Numbered from the stretch's first letter, positions 1 to 7,809 are shown. The stretch: 16,137 nucleotides of DNA from JANLHG01 sp964359745 (GCA_964359745.1 CAYHTR010000013.1:1-16137), one strand, 5' to 3'. The notes: generated by a model not told the origin, from the sequence alone. Program-made: numbers and translations.

Positions 1-44
1 CCGCTTGAAGTATTATTAGACCGTACTGGTGTTGCAATTACTTA

Positions 45-440
45 TTGAATTCAGCGAGTCTTGTTATACCAAATATTCCCAAAAAATACTTCTTTGATTT
101 CGTTAGAGGTTATTTTGATGGAGATGGTAATGTATGGTTTGGATTACTTCATAAAAATAGAAAAATACCTATTCTTACTATCATGACAATGTTTACTTCT
201 TGTTCAACTACGTTTTTAAAACAATTTCATAAAAAACTTCTTATGTCAGGTTTGCATGGTGGCTCACTATATCAATCAAAAAGAAATTACTCTCGATTGC
301 AGTTCAGTGCAATGGACTCTTTGAAATTATATGATTTTATGTATAATCATAGGTGTAGTAGGTTAAAAGGTCTTTTTCTTAAACGTAAGAAAATAGTATT
401 TGAGAAGTATAGAAGATTAAAAAATGCGGCCGTGGTGTAG
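45..440 (+). CDS. LAGLIDADG homing endonuclease, C-terminal part (5' end missing or frameshifted)
   Basis: The frame contains FVRGYFDGDG (residues 19-28), a typical second LAGLIDADG helix with its acidic residues, preceded by a VIPNIPKKY stretch and followed by a basic C-terminal half, as in small free-standing LAGLIDADG DNA endonucleases. Only the second half of the usual two-motif protein is visible. The frame opens after a TGA at 6-8, and TTG at 45 is merely the first possible start, with no clear ribosome site. A different frame (1-48) reads in from the window edge and stops at TGA 46-48, so the gene may be split by a frameshift near 45 or may be a remnant. The last five codons, including TAG at 438-440, lie inside tRNA-Asp. 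Family assignment is fairly sure. Whether the protein is intact or active is not. Confidence 0.6.
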   Translation: MNSASLVIPNIPKKYFFDFVRGYFDGDGNVWFGLLHKNRKIPILTIMTMFTSCSTTFLKQFHKKLLMSGLHGGSLYQSKRNYSRLQFSAMDSLKLYDFMYNHRCSRLKGLFLKRKKIVFEKYRRLKNAAVV

Positions 441-499
441 CTGGTTAACACAGCCCCCTGTCACGGGGCAGACCGTGGGTTCAAGTCCCATCGGCCGCG
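426..499 (+). tRNA. tRNA-Asp (anticodon GTC)
   Basis: The acceptor arms GCGGCCG (426-432) and CGGCCGC (492-498) pair over seven bases, with discriminator G at 499. The anticodon stem GCCCC/GGGGC encloses CTGTCAC with anticodon GTC at 460-462. The T arm has loop TTCAAGT and the D arm closes GTG with CAC. No CCA is encoded, so CCA would be added after transcription. The first 15 bases overlap the end of the upstream endonuclease frame. Confidence 0.95.
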
Positions 500-505
500 C
501 AGAAG

Positions 506-532
506 AAAAACTCCGCTTTGTGCGGAGTTTTT
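506..532. terminator. Bidirectional intrinsic terminator between two convergent tRNA genes
   Basis: An inverted repeat of 11 bp (506-516 with 522-532, core ACTCCGC/GCGGAGT) has a 5-base loop. It is flanked by an A run on one side and a T run on the other, so it can end transcription of tRNA-Asp on the plus strand and of the CAT tRNA on the minus strand. Confidence 0.85.
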
Positions 533-542
533 CTATTTTAAA

Positions 543-616
543 TGGTTGCGGGGCCGGGAATCGCACCCAGATCTCAAGGTTATGAGCCTTGCGAATTACT
601 GTTACTCTACCCCGCT
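543..616 (-). tRNA. tRNA-Met (anticodon CAT), atypical elbow and 1:72 mismatch
   Basis: Placing the conserved U8 at 609 gives an acceptor stem of six G/C pairs (615-610 with 553-548) and an A1-A72 mismatch, discriminator A at 546 and an encoded CCA at 545-543. The anticodon stem CAAGG/CCTTG holds CTCATAA with anticodon CAT (584-582). An unpaired 1:72 position and a GCAACCA end are features of bacterial initiator tRNA. However, the anticodon stem has only two of the three G-C pairs expected of an initiator, so initiator, elongator Met or tRNA-Ile2 cannot be separated by eye. Position 18 in the D loop is A instead of G, and position 55 in the T loop is G instead of U (loop TGCGATT). Both are normally invariant and normally contact each other. 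Confidence 0.85.
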
Positions 617-646
617 ATTACTTACATTTATATATTATCGTAGTTT

Positions 647-1237
647 TTATACTTTAGCAAATTCAAACTCCTCAATCACCGCTTGATACATAGCCACAAT
701 ACGCTTTGCTTCTCGTTGATTAAGAGCAAATTCAGCTCCTTGATGAGCAATTTCATTTCTAACTTTATGAGCTTCCCATGCTTGGTCTAGAGTAGAAAGA
801 TCACCTTTTTCAACCCTTTTTAATTTCTCACCTATGCTATCTCCCTGATAACCAACCTCGTCAAGTATTTCCCCCAAAAGAATATCGGCCTCAATAATCG
901 CCACTTTCCAATCATTCAAATTGGCTGATTCTAAATGAGTTAATATCTTTTCCCATTTTTTATTTTTTTCAGGCTCTACTTCAACTTCAGAAATATGAGG
1001 GTAATAAATTAAAGATTCTTTTTTTCTTATCTGAACAAGGCGAATTATTGAATAAAAAATACCCACAGATAAAAAAAGTGTAACTAAAGTGGAGATACCT
1101 TGATAATAATTTAAAAATAAAAAAAAGTTATTACTCCATCCAGAATAATCAAAATTAAAATTATGAAAAAAACCATAGATCTTTGAGGAAATCATCTTGT
1201 AATCTATTTGTGGAAGGTTTGATAAAGAGTTTTGCAT
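647..1237 (-). CDS. Membrane-anchored protein with cytosolic HEPN-like helical domain
   Basis: A 196-residue protein of unknown function. One clear membrane segment lies at about residues 48-69, followed by basic RKK, which suggests the C-terminal part is cytosolic. That part (about 90-196) is predicted helical and contains AHKVRNEIAHQG at 156-167. The R160-x4-H165 spacing matches the Rx4-6H motif of HEPN domains, some of which are RNases and some non-catalytic. The gene starts 10 bases after the gatA stop and is probably cotranscribed with gatC-gatA. I recognise the general pattern as a conserved hypothetical family in Patescibacteria. The HEPN link rests only on this motif and the helical look. 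Confidence 0.75.
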   Translation of the reverse strand: MQNSLSNLPQIDYKMISSKIYGFFHNFNFDYSGWSNNFFLFLNYYQGISTLVTLFLSVGIFYSIIRLVQIRKKESLIYYPHISEVEVEPEKNKKWEKILTHLESANLNDWKVAIIEADILLGEILDEVGYQGDSIGEKLKRVEKGDLSTLDQAWEAHKVRNEIAHQGAEFALNQREAKRIVAMYQAVIEEFEFAKV

Positions 1238-1247
1238 ATATTTAATA

Positions 1248-2672
1248 TTACATCATTTCTCCTAAAAATTCTTTGCCTACAGAAAAAATAATATCCTCTC
1301 TTCCGTGTGAGGCAGTAAATTGCATTCCTATAGGCAATCCACTAGCTGTAAATCCTGAAGGAATAGAAATCGCTGGCATTCCTGTCAAATTGGCAGTCAC
1401 CGTAAAAATATCTTCAAGATACATTTGCAACGGGTCAGTATTTTTTTCGCCAATTTTAAATGCTGGAGTTGGAGCTGTTGGTGTAAGTATTGCATCTACT
1501 TTTTCAAATGCATTATTAAAATCATCTCTTATTATTTTTCGCACACTATTAGCTTTATTATAATAAGCATCGTAATACCCAGAAGAAAGCACATATGTTC
1601 CCAATAATATTCTTCTTCTTACCTCTTTTCCAAATCCCTCGCCTCTAGTCAGTGAATAATCTTCAAGTAGATTTTTACCGTCTTTATGCAATCCGTATTT
1701 TACACCGTCAAACCTCGCCAAATTTGCGGACACTTCGGCTGGCATAATAATATAATAAGCTGAAAGAGAATAATGAATATTTGGCAATAAAATTTCCTTA
1801 ATCTCATAATCAAGAGATTTTAATTTTGTGATTGATGCTTCAAAATTTTTCAATACATCTTTATCAATACCTCCTTTTTTCATAAAATCCATTGATATAC
1901 CAATTATCGGTTTTTTATTTTTCAAGTCCTTTTTAGAATAAGTATTTTCTGAAATAGTTGTGCTATCCATAATATCTTTACCACGAATTGCATTAAAAAT
2001 AATCTCCACATCTGTAACAGATTTGGCAATTGGACCAATTTGGTCAAGTGAAGAACCCATTGCCATAAGTCCATAACGGGATATTGAACCGTAAGTCGGT
2101 TTTAATCCCACCAAACCGCAAAAGCTTGCTGGTTGCCTAACCGAACCTCCAGTATCAGAACCAAGCGATACAAGAGCACCATCCATAGCCACCGCACTAG
2201 CGGAACCACCAGAAGACCCTCCAGCAACACGACTTGTATCATATGGATTTTTTGTCACTCCAAACGCCGAGTTTTCGGTTGAACCACCCATCGCAAACTC
2301 GTCCATATTTGTTCGTCCTAAAAATATTGCTCCAGCTTCTTTAAGTTTTTTAATTACTGTCGCATCATAAGTCGCATGATAATTTTCTAAAATTTTTGAT
2401 GCTGAGCTGGCAATCCTACCTTCAATTAAAATGTTATCTTTAATAGCAAAAGGAATACCTGTGAGCGTTTCTGCTTTACCTGATTTTATTTTCTCATCAG
2501 CCACTTCAGCTTGCTTTTTTACATCATCAAAAACTTCAAGGTAAGCGTTTAAATCTTTATTTTTACCTTCAATATTTTTTAAATACGCCTTCACCAGATC
2601 AAGAGCGCTAAAATCACCTTTCAAAAAATGTTCGTGAACTTTTTTAATTGTTAAGTTTTTTAGATCGATCAC
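1248..2672 (-). CDS. gatA: Glutamyl-tRNA(Gln)/aspartyl-tRNA(Asn) amidotransferase subunit A
   Basis: GatA is the amidase subunit of the GatCAB complex. It releases ammonia from glutamine so that Glu-tRNA(Gln), and often Asp-tRNA(Asn), can be amidated. The amidase-signature triad is complete: Lys78 in IPFAIKDN, cis-Ser153 in GGSSGGS, and nucleophile Ser177 in GSDTGGSVRQP. Its length of 474 residues is close to the usual 480-490. The start is GTG at 2672, overlapping the gatC stop as GTGA, so the two are translationally coupled. gatB is not in this window. The presence of gatCA suggests that the cell makes Gln-tRNA indirectly. Confidence 0.97.
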   Translation of the reverse strand: MIDLKNLTIKKVHEHFLKGDFSALDLVKAYLKNIEGKNKDLNAYLEVFDDVKKQAEVADEKIKSGKAETLTGIPFAIKDNILIEGRIASSASKILENYHATYDATVIKKLKEAGAIFLGRTNMDEFAMGGSTENSAFGVTKNPYDTSRVAGGSSGGSASAVAMDGALVSLGSDTGGSVRQPASFCGLVGLKPTYGSISRYGLMAMGSSLDQIGPIAKSVTDVEIIFNAIRGKDIMDSTTISENTYSKKDLKNKKPIIGISMDFMKKGGIDKDVLKNFEASITKLKSLDYEIKEILLPNIHYSLSAYYIIMPAEVSANLARFDGVKYGLHKDGKNLLEDYSLTRGEGFGKEVRRRILLGTYVLSSGYYDAYYNKANSVRKIIRDDFNNAFEKVDAILTPTAPTPAFKIGEKNTDPLQMYLEDIFTVTANLTGMPAISIPSGFTASGLPIGMQFTASHGREDIIFSVGKEFLGEMM

Positions 2673-2965
2673 AATATCTTTTTCACTTTTACATAATCCC
2701 CTTCTCTTTTCGGCGCTTCGTTCAAAATCTTTTCTGTGTAAATACCCGATTGATGCGGATTTGAATCCTCCCTCATTACATTATACACAGCTCCTATTTC
2801 TTCAGATCTGTCTTCTTTACTGGTCTTTGCAACTTGTTTAATTTCATCAACATACGCCAAAATAGAGCTAATTTCTTTTACTAATCCGCTTTTTTCATCT
2901 TCTGTAATAGAAATACGAGCAAGTTTAGCCAATTTTTCAATATCTTGTGTATTTATCATATACAT
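2669..2965 (-). CDS. gatC: Glutamyl-tRNA(Gln)/aspartyl-tRNA(Asn) amidotransferase subunit C
   Basis: GatC is the small belt-like subunit that wraps GatA and helps join it to GatB. The 98 residues show the family pattern: an N-terminal helical part with IEKLAKLARI, a central segment ending ILAYVDEI, then the extended C-terminal part with MREDSNPH. The length is normal. It ends in TGA sharing bases with the gatA GTG start. Met1 at 2965 and Met3 at 2959 are both possible starts. It is divergent from rnr with only 19 bases between them. A TATAGT at 2977-2982 on the minus strand could serve as its -10 box, leaving a very short leader. Confidence 0.93.
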   Translation of the reverse strand: MYMINTQDIEKLAKLARISITEDEKSGLVKEISSILAYVDEIKQVAKTSKEDRSEEIGAVYNVMREDSNPHQSGIYTEKILNEAPKREGDYVKVKKIL

Positions 2966-2973
2966 ATCATAAT
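2945..2973 (+). promoter_or_regulatory. Likely sigma70-type promoter of rnr, short leader
   Basis: TTGTGT (2945-2950) and CATAAT (2968-2973) are separated by 17 bases, and the rnr ATG follows 11 bases after the -10 box. The transcript would have a leader of only about 4-5 bases. No ribosome-binding sequence is visible. The -35 box lies inside divergent gatC. Confidence 0.45.
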
Positions 2974-2984
2974 AACACTATATT

Positions 2985-4904
2985 ATGAAAAATATAAGAG
3001 GAATTATATCCACCACAGGCAAAGGGGTTGGTTATATAAATGATGAAAAAAACCCATTACCTGAAGATATTGAAATCCAAACAGCATTCTTAAATACCGC
3101 TTTAAATGGCGATGAAGTTGAGATTATCCTTCATCCTCACACAAAAGGAGTACGACAAAGTGGCGAAGTTATAAAAATAATTAAACGAGCAAAAGACACT
3201 TTTGTTGGTGTTTTAGAGTGTTCAAAAAATTTATGTTTTCTTGTGGCTGATGACCGTAAAATGTATGTTGATATTTTTTTGCAAAAAGGAAATAGTCCTC
3301 AATTAAAAACTGGTGTCAAAGCCCAAGTAAAAATTACAAAATGGGAGAAATCACAAAAAAATCCTCAAGGAGAAATTATTAAAATACTTGGTGAAAAAGG
3401 TGAACATAATGTGGAAATGGAATCTATCGTCTTAGAAAAAGGATTTGACATTAAATTTCCTACAGAAGTGGAAAAAGATGCAGAAAAAATTGAAAATAAT
3501 AAAAAAATCACTCAAGAAGAAATTAATCAAAGAAAAGATTTTAGAAATACATTAACTTTCACAATTGACCCGTTTGACGCAAAAGATTTTGATGATGCTA
3601 TTTCATTTAAAGAGCTAGAAGGAAATCTTTTTGAAATAGGTGTCCACATTGCCGATGTTTCGCATTATGTAATACCCAACACTGCTCTCGATAAAGAAGC
3701 CCTGTCACGAGGATGTTCTATATATCTAGTGGACCGAACTATTCCTATGCTTCCTGAAGTCCTTTCAAATGATGTTTGTAGCTTAAACCCCAACGAAGAT
3801 AAACTAACATTTTCTGCGGTATTTGTGATGGATACGGAAGGAGTTGTTCATGAACGATGGTTTGGAAAAACAATTATTAACTCCAACAAACGCTTTACTT
3901 ATGAAAACGCTCAAGAATCTATTGATAAGGGCGGCGAATACACCGAAGAATTGCAGATTTTAAATAAAATTGCAAAAAAACTTCAATTAGAAAAATTCAA
4001 AGCCGGAGCAATAGAGTTTGAACAAGATGAAATAAAATTTAAACTTGATGAAAATTTCAAACCCATTGGCGTCTATAAAAAGGCTCGTTTGGATACGCAT
4101 AAGCTTGTGGAAGAATATATGTTGCTTGCTAATCGTGAAGTTGCGAAATACATTTACGATTCAATTAAGAAAAAAGGTGGAAAAAGTATTGCGTCAATTT
4201 ATAGAATTCACGACACTCCTGATAGAGAAAAAATTGAAAATCTAGCGATTTTAGTAAAAGCACTTGGTTATGAACTGCCAATCAAAGAAAAAGGTGTTTC
4301 TCAGCGAGACATTAACGCCCTTCTTAAAAAAATTGAAGGAAAAGCTGAAGAAGGACTTATTAAAACCGCAGCTATTCGTTCAATGGCAAAAGCTATTTAT
4401 TCGGTAGACAATGTTGGACACTTCGGTCTCGCTTTTGAATACTACACACATTTCACTTCCCCTATTCGTCGTTATCCTGACTTGTTAGTTCAACGAATTC
4501 TCCAAGCGCATTTGTCTGGTGCGAAAATGGGAGACAAAGATTTTATCCAATATAGTCATATAGCCCAAAAATCAACTGAGCGTGAAATCGCCGCCGCTGA
4601 AGCCGAACGGGCATCAAAAAAATACAAACAAGTTGAGTATATGAAAGAAAAAGTCGGTCAAGAGTTTACAGGAATTATTTCCGGCGTTACTGAATGGGGT
4701 ATTTATGTTGAGGAAGAAGAAACTCGTTCGGAAGGTATGATAAAACTTCGCGATATGAATGATGATTTTTACGAATTAGATAAAAAGAAATACGCAATTA
4801 TCGGCACCAAAACTGGTAAAATGTATCAACTTGGCGGTAAAATCCGCTTCAAAGTAAAATCCGCCGATTTAGATAGAAAGACACTGGATTATTTACTTGC
4901 ATAA
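2985..4904 (+). CDS. rnr: RNase R-type 3'-5' exoribonuclease
   Basis: An RNB-family hydrolytic 3'-5' exoribonuclease that degrades structured RNA and takes part in mRNA, rRNA and tRNA quality control. The 639 residues carry an N-terminal cold-shock/OB region (about 1-150) and the RNB catalytic domain (about 185-520). The metal-binding cluster is DPFDAKDFDDA, with Asp195, Asp201, Asp203 and Asp204. A C-terminal S1 domain (about 555-639) begins EFTGIISGVTEWGIYV. E. coli RNase R is about 810 residues. This copy lacks the helix-turn-helix N-terminus and the basic tail, as many short bacterial homologues do. It is transcribed alone, divergently from gatC. A strong terminator follows. Confidence 0.93.
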   Translation: MKNIRGIISTTGKGVGYINDEKNPLPEDIEIQTAFLNTALNGDEVEIILHPHTKGVRQSGEVIKIIKRAKDTFVGVLECSKNLCFLVADDRKMYVDIFLQKGNSPQLKTGVKAQVKITKWEKSQKNPQGEIIKILGEKGEHNVEMESIVLEKGFDIKFPTEVEKDAEKIENNKKITQEEINQRKDFRNTLTFTIDPFDAKDFDDAISFKELEGNLFEIGVHIADVSHYVIPNTALDKEALSRGCSIYLVDRTIPMLPEVLSNDVCSLNPNEDKLTFSAVFVMDTEGVVHERWFGKTIINSNKRFTYENAQESIDKGGEYTEELQILNKIAKKLQLEKFKAGAIEFEQDEIKFKLDENFKPIGVYKKARLDTHKLVEEYMLLANREVAKYIYDSIKKKGGKSIASIYRIHDTPDREKIENLAILVKALGYELPIKEKGVSQRDINALLKKIEGKAEEGLIKTAAIRSMAKAIYSVDNVGHFGLAFEYYTHFTSPIRRYPDLLVQRILQAHLSGAKMGDKDFIQYSHIAQKSTEREIAAAEAERASKKYKQVEYMKEKVGQEFTGIISGVTEWGIYVEEEETRSEGMIKLRDMNDDFYELDKKKYAIIGTKTGKMYQLGGKIRFKVKSADLDRKTLDYLLA

Positions 4905-4951
4905 CACCCCCCCCGCGAATACGCGATACCCCCCCAGTCAGAAGAAATTTA
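4905..4951. repeat. C-run intergenic spacer after rnr
   Basis: Two runs of 8 and 7 C flank a small inverted repeat CGCG-AATA-CGCG. In a sequence this AT-rich, such G/C-only runs look like part of a dispersed intergenic element rather than coding DNA. No open frame uses it. Confidence 0.35.
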
Positions 4952-4980
4952 AAAAACCAAACACCGAGTGTTTGGTTTTT
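4952..4980. terminator. Strong intrinsic terminator after rnr, possibly also for smc
   Basis: A perfect 13-bp inverted repeat (4952-4964 with 4968-4980, core CCAAACAC/GTGTTTGG) has a 3-base CGA loop and A and T runs at the two ends. It would work for rnr on the plus strand and, by symmetry, for the convergent smc operon on the minus strand. Confidence 0.85.
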
Positions 4981-4987
4981 AGTTATG

Positions 4988-5070
4988 AAAATCTCCCTTA
5001 GCTAAGGGGGCCTGCCCGACTGAAGTCGTTCGGGCGGGTGACTCTGTAATCAGAGACAGGGGATGTTTTT
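4988..5070. repeat. Composite hairpin repeat between rnr and smc
   Basis: Three successive inverted repeats are seen: CCCTTAG/CTAAGGG (4995-5008), a 9-bp stem around GCCCGA/TCGGGC (5011-5019 with 5030-5038), and CTCTG/CAGAG (5042-5046 with 5051-5055). The outer edges AAAATCTCCC and GGGGATGTTTTT are roughly complementary. This edge design resembles the palindromic elements at 12467-12524 and 16085-16120, so it may be a divergent member of one dispersed family. The smc stop codon lies at its edge. Confidence 0.55.
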
Positions 5071-6824
5071 TATTTCGCCACTTTAATTGCCTCTTCAAAT
5101 TGGATAGATAGAAGTTTTGAAGCACTATCGGAACCCATTGTAACACCATATAAAACACCTGCACGGGACATTGTTTCGCGATTATGGGTAATTAAAATAA
5201 GCTGGGAATAATGAGATAAGTTTTCTATCATATCGGCATATTTTCGGGAATTAGCTTCATCAAGCGCCGCATCTGTCTCATCAAGAATAATAAATGGCGG
5301 AGGATTGACTTGAGAAACGGCAAAAATAAGAGCAATTGAAGTAAGAGCTCGTTCACCACCAGAAAGCATTTCAAGTCCTTTTATTTTCTTGCGAGGTAAA
5401 TTAACATTTATCTCAAGGCCCTCCCCTTCATCATATGCAGACCCAAGAGAAGCACTTCCTCCATCAAACATAAGCGAGAAAAAATGATTGAATTGAATAT
5501 TTATTTTAATAATTCCATTTTTAAATTCTGTATCCAAACGAACATCTAATTCTTTTATAAGTCCTTCTAAGGTCTCCGCCGATTTACGCAAATCATCAAG
5601 TTCGCGAGTAAGAAAAATATCTCTATCTTCCACTTCTTTATATTCTTTAACAACATCTGCACTGTTACTTGCTCCAGAATCTTCAATCCTAATCTTAATT
5701 TTTTCAATATTTTTTCTCCTTTCTTCTTGTAATAATCTGTTTTCTTCAATCTCAAAATTAAGTTTATGAAAATCCACCGATTCTCTCCCAGCTATCACAT
5801 AAGCTTCGGAAAGTTCTTTTTTAAACGCTTCTTCCTCGTAAATAAGAGATTTTTCTTGAGTATTTAGAAAATTAATTTGTAATTTTTTAATCTCAATTTC
5901 TTTATCATCAATAATTGTAAACTCTTTAATAAAAGTCCTGATTTTTTTTAAAATATCTTTTATTTCTGTTATATTTTCGCTTTTTTCCCCTTCTTCCGAA
6001 AAAATATCAATTTGTTTTATAAAAGATGTTTTGTCAATCCCGCCTTTGGCGGGATAAATAATTAATGTTTCTCTGGCTTTTACAAGTTCATTTTCAATTT
6101 TCTTTCTTTGTGATTGCAAAAACATCTCTTCTCGCTTGAAATATTCTTGATAGAAACCTACAAGTGATTTTTTCATTTCTAAAACCTTTTCAATTTTCTC
6201 TACTTGTTTTTTTAAAAATTTCAAATGTGGCGCAATTTCTCGCTTCAAGGACTCGACATCTTTTATATTCTCCTGTGTTTTTTCCAGTTTTCTTATACTT
6301 TCTAATTTTTTATATTGATATAATTTTAAACCAAGTGCATCTTCTATCATTTCGCGTCGTTCTTTGATTGAAGCGTTCAAAATTCTATCCGCCTCGCCTT
6401 GAGAAATAATATGATGACCGGATGCGCCAATATGTGCCACTGCCAAAAGTTCAACGATATCTTTCAATCGAACTTGGCTACCATTGATAAGATATTCACT
6501 TAAAGAATCACGATTTACAATTCGTTCTATAATAACTTCATCAAAATCAATATTGAAAGATCGTTTTTTATTATCAAAAATAACTTTCACACCCGCCCGA
6601 TTAAAACGACTTCCTTCTCCGCCGTTAAAAATAAGGTCTTCTCCTCGTTTTCCTCTAAGTGATTTTATAGATTGTTCGCCTAACACAAAACGAAAAGCTT
6701 CCGCAACATTTGATTTGCCGGAACCATTTGGTCCAACAATAGCGGTAATCGGTGCCTTGAATTCAAGAATTGATTTTTTGGCAAACGACTTGAATCCGGA
6801 TATTTCCAAATTTTTCAAATACAT
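5070..6824 (-). CDS. Hinge-less short SMC-family ATPase
   Basis: Both ATPase halves of an SMC/Rad50-type protein are present in 584 residues. The N-terminal half has GFKSF (10-14) and Walker A GPNGSGKS (31-38). The C-terminal half has signature LSGGERAL (487-494), Walker B FIILDE (511-516) followed by the D-loop TDAALDEANS, and the switch His in LITHNRE. The head sequences look like chromosomal SMC. Canonical SMC is about 1150-1200 residues with a roughly 150-residue hinge and long coils. Here only about 165-430 lies between the heads, with heptad-rich segments and no recognisable hinge. A 19-bp hairpin repeat lies in frame at residues 257-263. It is the last gene of the run starting at rpmF, 20 bases after the coiled-coil gene. 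A role in chromosome organisation or repair is inferred. How it dimerises without a hinge is unclear. Confidence 0.88.
   Translation of the reverse strand: MYLKNLEISGFKSFAKKSILEFKAPITAIVGPNGSGKSNVAEAFRFVLGEQSIKSLRGKRGEDLIFNGGEGSRFNRAGVKVIFDNKKRSFNIDFDEVIIERIVNRDSLSEYLINGSQVRLKDIVELLAVAHIGASGHHIISQGEADRILNASIKERREMIEDALGLKLYQYKKLESIRKLEKTQENIKDVESLKREIAPHLKFLKKQVEKIEKVLEMKKSLVGFYQEYFKREEMFLQSQRKKIENELVKARETLIIYPAKGGIDKTSFIKQIDIFSEEGEKSENITEIKDILKKIRTFIKEFTIIDDKEIEIKKLQINFLNTQEKSLIYEEEAFKKELSEAYVIAGRESVDFHKLNFEIEENRLLQEERRKNIEKIKIRIEDSGASNSADVVKEYKEVEDRDIFLTRELDDLRKSAETLEGLIKELDVRLDTEFKNGIIKINIQFNHFFSLMFDGGSASLGSAYDEGEGLEINVNLPRKKIKGLEMLSGGERALTSIALIFAVSQVNPPPFIILDETDAALDEANSRKYADMIENLSHYSQLILITHNRETMSRAGVLYGVTMGSDSASKLLSIQFEEAIKVAK
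6037..6055. repeat. In-frame hairpin repeat inside smc
   Basis: ATCCCGCC (6037-6044) and GGCGGGAT (6048-6055) form a perfect 8-bp stem with a TTT loop. It is a G/C-rich block in very AT-rich coding sequence. On the minus strand it encodes YPAKGGI (residues 257-263) at the middle of the SMC coil. Confidence 0.6.
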
Positions 6825-6844
6825 AGTTCTATTTTACCATTTTT

Positions 6845-7096
6845 CTATCTTCCCCCTAATTGCCTAAATTGCGATTCATAATTTCTATGTTCTTCTTTTA
6901 GATGATCAAGATTATGTCTAAGTACAGGAATTTCTGGTCTCAATTTTTCGAGTTCTCTTTCCAATTCTCTTTGTCTTTCTTCTTTGGTATGCAATTCTTG
7001 TTCATATTCACGACTTTTCTCCGTAAACTCATGAAGTTTTTTATCAAACTCACCTTTAAGCTTGGCAAAATCTTGTCCTAATTTATTTGCATCCAT
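6845..7096 (-). CDS. Small coiled-coil protein of unknown function
   Basis: An 83-residue, highly charged protein rich in Glu, Lys, Arg and Leu. From about residue 8 to 78 it looks like one continuous coiled coil broken near RPEIPV (about 53-58), giving a possible helical hairpin. There is no signal peptide, membrane segment or cysteine. It sits between rnc and the hinge-less smc with gaps of 17 and 20 bases, so a partnership with the SMC protein is possible but only by position. It has its own good promoter box 8 bases upstream of the ATG. I do not recognise the family. Confidence 0.75.
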   Translation of the reverse strand: MDANKLGQDFAKLKGEFDKKLHEFTEKSREYEQELHTKEERQRELERELEKLRPEIPVLRHNLDHLKEEHRNYESQFRQLGGR

Positions 7097-7104
7097 AATA
7101 TTTA

Positions 7105-7133
7105 ATTATAACCTCACCACCCTTTTACCACAA
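7105..7133 (-). promoter_or_regulatory. Internal promoter before the coiled-coil gene
   Basis: On the minus strand, TTGTGG (7133-7128), a 17-base spacer and TATAAT (7110-7105) are followed by 8 bases and the ATG at 7096. The -35 box lies in the end of rnc. The predicted transcript start is within about 2 bases of the ATG, so the mRNA would be almost leaderless. It may boost the coiled-coil and smc genes independently of rpmF-nusB-rnc. Confidence 0.55.
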
Positions 7134-7809
7134 GCGCCTTTTCTGCCGCATCTTGTTCCGCTTCCTGTTTTGATTCGCCTTCGCCGATAGCTACTTGTTT
7201 ATCGCCAATAAATACACCAACAAAAAAATGCTTGCTATGGTCTGGACCTGTTTCTTTAACGGTTTTGTATGAAGGAGTAAAACCGGTTTTTTCTTGAGCT
7301 TTTTCTTGAAAATTGCTTTTGGAATCCATCCAAAGTTTTTTACTAATAATTTCATTAATATCCATAAACTCAAAAATATTCTTTTCAATAAATGTCTTAG
7401 CTGAAAGATATCCTTTATCCAAATAAATAGCGCCAATTATAGCTTCCATCGCGTCAGCCAAAATAATAAGCCGAGCTCTGCCGGTATCTTTTGCTTCCCC
7501 TTTTGATAAAAGAAGATAATCATTAACTCCAAGTTCTGTTGAGGCCTTGCTCAAGCTTTGAGTATTCACAAGAGCGGCACGATATGAAGTCAATTCTCCC
7601 TCATTTTTTTCTGGATATCGTTTAAATAAAAAATCTGTTGCTACGAGTTCAAGCACCGCATCTCCCAAAAATTCCAATCTTTCATTATGAGCAAGTCCAG
7701 AATTTTTATTTTCATTTAAATAGGAACGATGCATAAACGCTTGTTTCAACAATGCTTTATCATTAAAAACAATATCTGCTTTTTTTTCAAATTGGTTAAA
7801 ATCAATCAT
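7114..7809 (-). CDS. rnc: Ribonuclease III
   Basis: A double-strand-specific endoribonuclease that processes rRNA precursors and some mRNAs. The 231 residues hold the endonuclease domain (about 1-155) with signature HNERLEFLGDAV. Its metal-binding residues are Glu46, Asp50, Asp119 and Glu122, all present. A C-terminal double-stranded RNA-binding domain (about 160-230) ends in ESKQEAEQDAAEKAL. The length is typical. The start ATG at 7809 overlaps the TGA stop of the upstream nusB fusion as ATGA, so translation is likely coupled. Pairing with nusB, an rRNA antitermination factor, fits a shared job in rRNA synthesis and processing. Confidence 0.97.
   Translation of the reverse strand: MIDFNQFEKKADIVFNDKALLKQAFMHRSYLNENKNSGLAHNERLEFLGDAVLELVATDFLFKRYPEKNEGELTSYRAALVNTQSLSKASTELGVNDYLLLSKGEAKDTGRARLIILADAMEAIIGAIYLDKGYLSAKTFIEKNIFEFMDINEIISKKLWMDSKSNFQEKAQEKTGFTPSYKTVKETGPDHSKHFFVGVFIGDKQVAIGEGESKQEAEQDAAEKALVVKGW

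Noticed and set aside
1..48. TGA recoded as glycine (code 25) to save the endonuclease frame
   Set aside because: gatC and nusB both end properly on TGA overlapping the next start codon, so TGA is a stop in this genome.
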